Origin: Lachnospiraceae bacterium
GTDB lineage: Bacteria > Bacillota_A > Clostridia > Lachnospirales > Lachnospiraceae
Reading direction: 5' to 3'
Length of the DNA stretch: 6,415 nt
Assembly (NCBI GenBank): GCA_018365895.1
Contig: JAGZJD010000101.1
Location: forward strand, 1 to 6,415
Shown: positions 1 through 4,505 of the stretch, piece after piece
How the letters are laid out: each line of letters starts with the position of its first letter
Numbering within the stretch: position 1 is the stretch's first letter
Program-made: the position numbers and the translations under genes
Notes under the pieces: model-generated
The model's input: the letters and a program-made list of their open reading frames with translations, nothing else
The model's database searches: none
What the model was told of the DNA's origin: nothing

Positions 1-62
1 GCTGTTGATTTCTTTACAGAAGTCTGACGTCCCTTTCTTACTAACTGGTTAAATGTTGGCAT
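1..62 (-). CDS. rpsL: 30S ribosomal protein S12, 5' end only (partial)
   Basis: The reverse strand from position 62 reads MPTFNQLVRKGRQTSVKKST and runs off the left edge. This is the highly conserved N-terminus of bacterial ribosomal protein S12, the decoding-centre protein of the small subunit where streptomycin-resistance mutations arise. Only 20 codons plus two bases are present, too few to appear as a long ORF. The ATG has a strong SD (AGGAGGTG, 69-76) six bases upstream. In most bacteria rpsL opens the str operon (rpsL-rpsG-fusA-tuf), so those genes are expected off the left edge; that part is inference. Identification is near certain because the N-terminal sequence is diagnostic. Confidence 0.96.
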   Translation of the reverse strand, partial: MPTFNQLVRKGRQTSVKKST

Positions 63-68
63 TCCTTT

Positions 69-76
69 CACCTCCT
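69..76 (-). promoter_or_regulatory. Strong Shine-Dalgarno of rpsL
   Basis: The reverse strand reads AGGAGGTG, a full match to the anti-SD core, six bases before the rpsL ATG. This is the strongest SD in the window, as expected for a ribosomal protein gene, and it fixes the start of the partial CDS. Confidence 0.9.
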
Positions 77-107
77 ATGAATACTGTTGGTTGCTGTTTA
101 AACTTAT

Positions 108-156
108 TCTAAGTTCTAAGTGCACAAAAAACAACGCGTTTCTTTGCACACTTAGA
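108..156 (-). repeat. Tandem and inverted repeats at the rpsL transcription start and leader
   Basis: On the plus strand TCTAAGT occurs twice in tandem (108-114 and 115-121). The inverse, ACTTAGA, lies at 150-156. The second copy extends to an 8-bp arm (115-122 pairing with 149-156), followed by a 2x2 internal loop and a further CAAA/TTTG stem (125-128 with 143-146). The loop contains the 8-bp palindrome AACGCGTT (133-140). The 150-156 arm overlaps the predicted transcription start of rpsL, so the element could be an operator or, at least partly, a 5'-leader hairpin in the mRNA. No known family is recognised. Confidence 0.5.
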
Positions 157-157
157 C

Positions 158-186
158 AGTGTAGTATGATTCTTCCCAAAAGTCAA
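158..186 (-). promoter_or_regulatory. Sigma-A-type promoter of rpsL / str operon
   Basis: On the reverse strand the -35 is TTGACT (181-186), followed by a 17-bp spacer and the -10 TACACT (158-163). Each hexamer matches consensus closely and the spacing is optimal. Predicted transcription starts near 151, giving an mRNA leader of roughly 90 bases before the rpsL ATG. The promoter sits only about 60 bp beyond the stop codon of the upstream response regulator gene. Confidence 0.75.
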
Positions 187-197
187 GTATCGAAATC

Positions 198-234
198 AAA
201 AAAATAAGAAATAATCCCAAAAACTCAATTATTC
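198..234 (-). terminator. Weak AU-rich terminator after the response regulator gene
   Basis: On the reverse strand, just after the regulator stop codon, AATAAT (228-233) and ATTATT (210-215) can form a 6-bp all-A/T stem around a 12-base loop. A run of seven T (198-204) follows shortly after. The T-tract and location suit an intrinsic terminator, but the stem is weak, so readthrough into rpsL is plausible. This is a tentative call. Confidence 0.3.
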
Positions 235-249
235 CTTACTCTTTTCAAG

Positions 250-996
250 CTAACTCAGCATATTTCTATATTCATTTGCCGACATTCCGGCAATTTTCTT
301 AAATACTCTGGAAAAATGAGCCATATCCAGAAAACCTACCAACTCTGCAATCTCACCAATTCGAAGGGACTGATCTTTCAACAGCTCCTGCGCCTTTCTA
401 ATCCTTGTCATATTCAAAAGTTCTGAAAAGCTGTGTCCCATATGTTTATTCAGTAATTTGCTCAAATGCCACTGACTCACATAAGTCTGCTCTGCCACTT
501 CCGATAGAGTCAGCCGCTCTGCATAATGCATCTCTATATATTTCATTGCATTTTTTACAATAAAACTATTCGCCATCTCACACTTTTCTTTTGGCTCTTC
601 CGCCTTAGGAAGTTTTGCTTTCTTTTCAAGTTTTTGAATCATTGCCTCTACCGCTTCTTCAATTTCTTCCATGCTGGATGGTTTCAAAAGAAATCTGCGC
701 ACATCAAGCCGCACTGCCTCCTGTGCATATTCAAAATCGCGATATCCGGTCAAAATACTGATCTCCATATCCGGAAACTCTGACTTTAAGCCTGCTATCA
801 TCTTTAACCCGTCAACTCCCGGCATGGCAATATCAGAAAAAACAAGATCAGGCTGATACTGTTCGATAATCTTGCGACCTTCTTCCCCATCACTTGCTGT
901 TGCAACAACTTTGCAATTCCACTGTTCCCAAGGAAGTGTCTTGCATAATCCTTCTACGATAATCGATTCATCATCAACAATTACTACTTTGTTCAC
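250..996 (-). CDS. Two-component response regulator, REC plus AraC-type HTH (YesN-like)
   Basis: A 248-residue cytoplasmic DNA-binding regulator. Residues 1-120 form a receiver domain with the acidic pair D8/D9, phospho-acceptor D55 (FSDIAMPG), T83 and the conserved K105 (LLKPS). A charged linker of about 20 residues rich in K and E leads to an AraC-family DNA-binding domain (about 145-245) with two helix-turn-helix units, near 163-184 and 213-235; the second carries the family signature GFLDMAHFSRVFKK. The start is GTG with an AGAGGG SD eight bases upstream; no ATG alternative fits the receiver N-terminus. The adjacent kinase gene on the same strand is the obvious partner. In this family such pairs usually control carbohydrate or peptide uptake genes, but no such target is in the window. 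A consensus-like promoter directly upstream suggests it can be transcribed without the kinase. Confidence 0.93.
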   Translation of the reverse strand: MNKVVIVDDESIIVEGLCKTLPWEQWNCKVVATASDGEEGRKIIEQYQPDLVFSDIAMPGVDGLKMIAGLKSEFPDMEISILTGYRDFEYAQEAVRLDVRRFLLKPSSMEEIEEAVEAMIQKLEKKAKLPKAEEPKEKCEMANSFIVKNAMKYIEMHYAERLTLSEVAEQTYVSQWHLSKLLNKHMGHSFSELLNMTRIRKAQELLKDQSLRIGEIAELVGFLDMAHFSRVFKKIAGMSANEYRNMLS

Positions 997-1035
997 TTCT
1001 CACACCCTCTGCCTTACATCAACAAACCATCTTTT

Positions 1036-1063
1036 ATTATACACATCCACTAAAACTTGTCAA
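1036..1063 (-). promoter_or_regulatory. Near-consensus promoter between kinase and response regulator
   Basis: On the reverse strand the -35 is TTGACA (1058-1063), perfect consensus. A 16-bp spacer follows, then the -10 TATAAT (1036-1041), also perfect. It lies wholly in the 98-bp gap between the kinase stop and the regulator GTG. Predicted transcription starts near 1028-1030, leaving a leader of about 33 bases that contains the regulator SD. Confidence 0.8.
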
Positions 1064-1094
1064 AACTTTTCCTTCAATTTAGTTAAAATCGCAT

Positions 1095-2939
1095 CTAAAA
1101 ACGCCCTGTCTCTTCCAAACGTTTCCTCACATTTTCTCGGCTATCCCGTTCCATATGGCTTTTCTCCTCACCCATCGGAATTGTGATTGTAGAGACAATA
1201 TATTCTCCTTTCTGTTCAATACGAAGACCATACTGCTCTCCATAAATCAGTTTCACTCGTTCATTGATATTTCGAATTGCAAGCGAAACATGATGTCCCC
1301 TTCCCTCGGCAACTTCCTCAGGTTTCTGATTCAATAATGTCTCTATTTTTTCTTTTACATCCTTTGTGAGTGGTTTTCCGCTATTTATTACTTGAAGATA
1401 CAGATTTTCTGCATTACTGTATATTTTTATTTTGATCATCCCCTGTTTTATTTGTTCAATACCGTGAACGACCGCATTCTCTATCATTGGCTGGAGCACA
1501 AGCTGAGGAACTTTGACAGGAAGCAGTTTCTGATCAATCTCCTTCTCCACGGTAAGTCTCTTTCCAAAACGCTTTGATATAATATGAAAATATGCATCCG
1601 CACAGCGAAGCTCCCGCGAAAGCGTTGTCAGACGCTTTGATTCCCGATTCATATTATAATCAAGCACAACCCCTAAAGATTCAATCATGCTCGACACCTC
1701 CAGATTGCCTGACATTCTTGCCTGCCAGTTCATCATTTCCAGCGTGTTATTTAAAAAATGAGGATTGATCTGCGCCTGAAGCGTCATGATTTTTGCATCT
1801 TTCCTTGCCATTTTTTCATCATAAGCATAATCAAACAGATATTTCACTTGTTTTGACATCTTATTAAATGCTTCCCGCAAATATTCAAACTCGATATTGG
1901 GCATCTTTTCATCCTGCACAACTGTCCCTATTGCCCCTCGCTCAATCGCTTTTGATGCTTCAATCATCTTTGTAATCGGCTCTGATATATGAAGTCTCAA
2001 AAAATAAAATACATATATCAGCAATGGAATCATAATTAGAATAATAAAAATAATGGCTTTGTAGAACTCATACACTTCAAGATACAACTGCTTATTCTGT
2101 GACATATAGATAATCCCCAGATTATAATCGTTCTGCCTATGGCTTCTCATATATCCGCTATACTCCAGATTATGTATGCTAATATACTGTTCCCATTGAT
2201 TCTGATCGAACTTTTCTAAAAGCTTTTCTTCAATTTCTTTCTGCCACTCATCCTCAATATTTCCATGTATCATCACCCGATTTTGGGATTGATCCAAATA
2301 TATAGCAGTCTCTTCTGCAATTTGGGATTTGATATCGTGAAACAGTCTGGATACATTCATCTCAATTGCCAACGTTCCAAATTTCTCATTTTCAAAATCA
2401 GTATACAAATTACGCACAATAAAAATGCGCCCGCTAATCACAAATACCTGTGTATCCGAACAGTCCTGCTTTCTAAATTCCTGAATTGTAGGATCTATCT
2501 TCTCCATATAATCAAAATAAGTAGACTCTTGCCTCGCACTATAACAGAAAGGTCCTTCTTGGTTCACCTCATAAAATGAAAGCGCATCATATCTCTGATC
2601 CAGTTGAAACATCCGGTCGAGACGTTTTTTTACACGCTCATAAAATACATTTTCTGACTTTTCCCCACTGTGATATTCTATCCACGCATCCTCATATTCT
2701 TCATCATACGTTGCTGCCTTGCAAATTTCAATTGCATGGTTCAGTCTCCCGGAAATCAGTGATGTGACATATTTCATTTCACTTTCCACCATAGATTCTG
2801 TCTTTTCGATAATTCCCTGTCTATAGGAGCTTGTTACAAATAGGACAATAAAGAGCACCGGCACAATCCCACATAGCACGATAAGTCCCATAAGTCTGTT
2901 GTTCAACGATTTTCCCCACTCTTTTCTTTTTTTTCTCAA
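1095..2939 (-). CDS. Membrane sensor histidine kinase (YesM-like, His_kinase/GHKL type)
   Basis: A 614-residue kinase pairing with the downstream AraC-type regulator. A basic N-terminus leads to TM1 (about 17-39), an extracytoplasmic sensor region (about 40-294, probably Cache-like, an inference from family architecture) and TM2 (about 295-316). Next come a HAMP region (about 317-370) and the LytS/YesM-type histidine box QINPHFLNN with phospho-acceptor H394. An ATPase domain follows, with N-box PMIENAVVHG (484-493). The usual adenine-binding D-x-G box is replaced by VINSGKP (about 517-523), and the glycine loop is GRGHHVSLAIRNINERV (546-562). A charged tail of about 25 residues follows the last beta-strand. 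The start is a TTG at 2937-2939 because GAGGAG (2949-2954) lies nine bases upstream; the frame is open to a GTG at 3020, but that start lacks a good SD and its extra 27 residues look non-coding. A TTG at 2906 is a weaker alternative. Confidence 0.9.
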   Translation of the reverse strand: MRKKRKEWGKSLNNRLMGLIVLCGIVPVLFIVLFVTSSYRQGIIEKTESMVESEMKYVTSLISGRLNHAIEICKAATYDEEYEDAWIEYHSGEKSENVFYERVKKRLDRMFQLDQRYDALSFYEVNQEGPFCYSARQESTYFDYMEKIDPTIQEFRKQDCSDTQVFVISGRIFIVRNLYTDFENEKFGTLAIEMNVSRLFHDIKSQIAEETAIYLDQSQNRVMIHGNIEDEWQKEIEEKLLEKFDQNQWEQYISIHNLEYSGYMRSHRQNDYNLGIIYMSQNKQLYLEVYEFYKAIIFIILIMIPLLIYVFYFLRLHISEPITKMIEASKAIERGAIGTVVQDEKMPNIEFEYLREAFNKMSKQVKYLFDYAYDEKMARKDAKIMTLQAQINPHFLNNTLEMMNWQARMSGNLEVSSMIESLGVVLDYNMNRESKRLTTLSRELRCADAYFHIISKRFGKRLTVEKEIDQKLLPVKVPQLVLQPMIENAVVHGIEQIKQGMIKIKIYSNAENLYLQVINSGKPLTKDVKEKIETLLNQKPEEVAEGRGHHVSLAIRNINERVKLIYGEQYGLRIEQKGEYIVSTITIPMGEEKSHMERDSRENVRKRLEETGRF

Positions 2940-2948
2940 AACAAAACA

Positions 2949-2954
2949 CTCCTC
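2949..2954 (-). promoter_or_regulatory. Shine-Dalgarno that sets the kinase TTG start
   Basis: The reverse strand reads GAGGAG, then nine bases, then TTG followed by a run of lysine/arginine codons (RKKRK), a typical positive-inside N-terminus before TM1. It lies inside the longer open frame, arguing that codons upstream of 2939 are leader, not coding. Confidence 0.7.
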
Positions 2955-3003
2955 TATTCTTATTTCCAACCGACAAAAAAGGAATTCAAAATATGAAAGG
3001 GAA

Positions 3004-3020
3004 GTGTCGTATAAAGACAC
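3004..3020 (-). repeat. Inverted repeat upstream of the kinase gene
   Basis: GTGTC (3004-3008) and GACAC (3016-3020) form 5-bp arms around seven bases, about 65-80 bp before the kinase start. A further GACAC lies at 3053-3057, giving three GTGTC elements within about 55 bp. I found no convincing -35/-10 pair in the 173-bp gap between the HD gene and the kinase, so these could be operator half-sites for a regulator. The arms are short and chance occurrence is possible. Confidence 0.3.
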
Positions 3021-3112
3021 AAATCCACCATATTTTTCCTTCCTTCTCTCTCGACACTATTTTGTTTTCGTATCAAAACGTTGAGCAAAACAAACAGAAA
3101 CATTACCATCTG

Positions 3113-3682
3113 CTATAGTCCTAATACATCTGAAATTTTTCCCATCTCTTCCAATGCAATATCAATCAGGTCATCCAGACTTAACTTTGTAAACTCGATG
3201 GATTCCATGTAATCACGGTTCGCACCTGCCGCAAATCTCATCTCATTAAAACGTTTCATAACGGATTTGTGCTTTACGCTTGCAATCTTCTTATCCGGAT
3301 AAATCTGTGCAACTGCCTTTACAAATCCGCTCATTGGGTCTGCCGCCAGCACTGCGTACTGAAGATTCGTCTTTGCTTTTACACCACATTTTGGATTGTG
3401 TGCACAGATTGCGTCATGTAGCACCTTATCATCCACTCCTTCTTTTTTCAGAATTTCAACAGAAGTAGGTCCGTGTACTTCCGGATGGTTCTTCCAATCA
3501 CAATGTTCTTCATCTAGATCATGCAACAAACCTACAACTCCCCAAAACTCTTCTTCCTCTGGCGCAAGTCTCTTTGCAATCCCTTTCATAATCGCCTCCA
3601 CCGCATAAGAATGTTGAATGTAAGCCTCTCCTTTCATATATTTCATCAAAATATCATGTGCCTGTTCTCTTGAAATACTCAT
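3113..3682 (-). CDS. HD-domain protein, putative metal-dependent phosphohydrolase
   Basis: A 189-residue soluble protein with an HD-type fold. Candidate metal ligands are H24 (QHSYAVEAIM), the H54-D55 pair (GLLHDLD), H95 (CAHNP) and D115 (AADPMSG), the expected order for HDIG/HD hydrolases. H66 and H70 lie near the HD pair and may add ligands. There is no signal peptide or membrane segment. HD proteins of this size are often nucleotide or phosphate-ester hydrolases, but the substrate cannot be read from the sequence. The start is the ATG at 3680-3682, with AAGGAG (3692-3697) nine bases upstream. An in-frame ATG at 3715 would add 11 residues, but it lies at or upstream of the predicted transcription start and has no SD. 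It is upstream of the kinase on the same strand, 173 bp away with no clear terminator, so co-transcription is possible. Confidence 0.85.
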   Translation of the reverse strand: MSISREQAHDILMKYMKGEAYIQHSYAVEAIMKGIAKRLAPEEEEFWGVVGLLHDLDEEHCDWKNHPEVHGPTSVEILKKEGVDDKVLHDAICAHNPKCGVKAKTNLQYAVLAADPMSGFVKAVAQIYPDKKIASVKHKSVMKRFNEMRFAAGANRDYMESIEFTKLSLDDLIDIALEEMGKISDVLGL

Positions 3683-3691
3683 TTTTCCAAA

Positions 3692-3697
3692 CTCCTT
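3692..3697 (-). promoter_or_regulatory. Shine-Dalgarno that sets the HD-protein start
   Basis: The reverse strand reads AAGGAG nine bases before the ATG at 3682. It lies within the extra codons of the longer frame, so the shorter start is preferred. Confidence 0.75.
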
Positions 3698-3717
3698 TTC
3701 CAAAACTTTTCTCATCT

Positions 3718-3746
3718 ATTCTAATACAAATCCTACTTTCTGTAAA
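3718..3746 (-). promoter_or_regulatory. Sigma-A-type promoter of the HD gene
   Basis: On the reverse strand the -35 is TTTACA (3741-3746), followed by a 17-bp spacer and the -10 TAGAAT (3718-3723); each hexamer differs from consensus at one base. Transcription would start near 3711, leaving a leader of about 29 bases with the SD. An inverted repeat TTGAG-N6-CTCAA (3759-3774) sits just upstream of the -35. Confidence 0.65.
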
Positions 3747-3758
3747 TACTCTTTATTT

Positions 3759-3774
3759 TTGAGTAAATTCTCAA
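3759..3774. repeat. Inverted repeat upstream of the HD-gene promoter
   Basis: TTGAG and CTCAA form 5-bp arms around six bases, 12 bp upstream of the -35 of the HD gene. The position suits an activator or repressor site, but the arms are short in AT-rich DNA, so this is only a candidate. Confidence 0.25.
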
Positions 3775-3827
3775 TAATTCTACAATAAGTTATTCTATTT
3801 CTTGTTTTTCCCCCATAACACTAAGAA

Positions 3828-3859
3828 TTGGCAAATAATGCCAAGATATACAATTGTAT
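3828..3859. repeat. Two adjacent palindromes upstream of the Spo0A-like gene
   Basis: The first is TTGGCA-N5-TGCCAA (3828-3844), perfect 6-bp arms. The second is the 12-bp perfect palindrome ATACAATTGTAT (3848-3859). They are separated by three bases, lie between two divergent genes and overlap the candidate -35 of the plus-strand gene. They look like operator sites for one or two dimeric regulators; no known operator family is assigned. Confidence 0.45.
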
Positions 3860-3882
3860 TTTGTCATAAGTCATAGGATAAT
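3854..3882 (+). promoter_or_regulatory. Candidate promoter of the Spo0A-like gene
   Basis: The -10 GATAAT (3877-3882) differs from consensus at one base. At 17-bp spacing the -35 is TTGTAT (3854-3859), only the TTG matching, so an activator may be needed. The spacer contains the tandem heptads GTCATAA and GTCATAG (3863-3876), and the -35 overlaps a 12-bp palindrome. Transcription would start near 3889, about 45 bases before the ATG. Confidence 0.4.
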
Positions 3883-3933
3883 AGGAACAGTTTGAAAAAC
3901 ACACAAATATTTTAAAGAATTAGGAGAATAATT

Positions 3934-4434
3934 ATGCATTACTCAGGACCTTACAAACTTCAATTGAATTTAGAAATCTCCAGTTCAAATATGTTGGAAA
4001 TTCTAAAACAACTATCCAGACTTACAAAAGACACTGATATCAATACGTCTTTTACCCTTCCCGAAGCTATACACGACACTTCTGGCGAACATTTGGAAAC
4101 CCATGTCGTATCACTCATTCACGAAATTGGTATTCCATCACACATCATGGGGTATCAGTACTTAAAAGATGCAGTACACATCACAATGCGCGACCGAGAT
4201 ACCATCAACTCAATCACTAAAGTACTGTATCCGGAGATTGCGACAAAAAACAACACAACTTCAAGTCGAGTTGAACGAGCTATACGGCATGCAATTGAAA
4301 TCGCATTTACAAGAGGAAACGCAGAATTTATCACCTCTTTATTTGGTTATAGTATCAATCCCGCCACTGGCAAACCTACAAATTCCGAATTTATTGCTGT
4401 TCTTTCCGACTATCTTCGCATGAAACATCGTTAA
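3934..4434 (+). CDS. Receiver-less Spo0A C-terminal domain protein (DNA-binding)
   Basis: A 166-residue protein whose residues about 53-166 match the DNA-binding domain of the sporulation master regulator Spo0A. Landmarks are LIHEIGIPSHIMGYQYL (61-77), SITKVLYPEIA (93-103), the recognition-helix segment SSRVERAIRHAIEIAF (110-125) and LFGY..KPTNSEFIA (136-155). Full-length Spo0A has an N-terminal phospho-receiver of about 120 residues; here it is replaced by about 52 residues (KLQLNLEISSSNMLEILKQL region, possibly a strand followed by a helix) with no receiver motifs. The ATG has an AGGAG SD (3922-3926) seven bases upstream and no coding sequence precedes it, so this is a genuine short gene, not a truncated Spo0A. 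It probably binds 0A-box-like DNA without phosphorelay control, as a competitor, co-regulator or specialised regulator; this is inference. It is the only plus-strand gene here, divergent from the HD gene. Confidence 0.9.
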   Translation: MHYSGPYKLQLNLEISSSNMLEILKQLSRLTKDTDINTSFTLPEAIHDTSGEHLETHVVSLIHEIGIPSHIMGYQYLKDAVHITMRDRDTINSITKVLYPEIATKNNTTSSRVERAIRHAIEIAFTRGNAEFITSLFGYSINPATGKPTNSEFIAVLSDYLRMKHR

Positions 4435-4449
4435 TTTCCCCAAACAAAA

Positions 4450-4495
4450 GAAAAAATCATCGGTCTCTAAAAAGATTCCGATGACTTTTTCTTTT
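4450..4495. terminator. Bidirectional intrinsic terminator
   Basis: The stem is TCATCGG (4457-4463) with CCGATGA (4478-4484). It extends through one A-C mismatch into an A-tract (4451-4455) paired with a T-tract (4486-4490), and an inner TCT/AGA helix closes an AAAA loop. Reading rightwards it ends in TTTTTCTTTT, terminating the Spo0A-like gene 16 bases past its stop. Reading leftwards the six A at 4451-4456 give a U-tract that terminates the pepD transcript. Confidence 0.88.
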
Positions 4496-4505
4496 AAAAT
4501 CACTT

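Noticed and set aside
1095..1169. Charged C-terminal tail of the kinase as a frameshift product
   Set aside because: The tail follows a complete ATPase domain and ends at a normal stop before a promoter; nothing in the other frames continues a kinase domain.
872..1186. Plus-strand open frame of 104 codons opposite the regulator and kinase 3' ends
   Set aside because: It lies antisense to two well-supported genes, spans their intergenic promoter, has low-complexity Ser/Thr-rich translation and matches no family.
2265..2579. Plus-strand open frame of 104 codons inside the kinase gene
   Set aside because: It is wholly antisense to the sensor-domain coding region and no recognisable domain or good SD was seen.
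3074..3115. Possible terminator after the HD gene
   Set aside because: Only a 4-5 bp CAGA/TCTG pairing with a broken T-tract is visible, too weak to call.
3828..3844. TTGGCA followed by TGCC resembling a sigma-54 (-24/-12) promoter
   Set aside because: The distance between the GG and GC elements is 10 rather than 12 bases and the -12 element is poor; the sequence is better explained as an inverted repeat.
3934..4434. Spo0A-like gene as a pseudogene or a truncated spo0A
   Set aside because: It has its own SD, a plausible promoter and a terminator, an uninterrupted frame, and no receiver remnant upstream; the conserved DNA-contact residues are intact.
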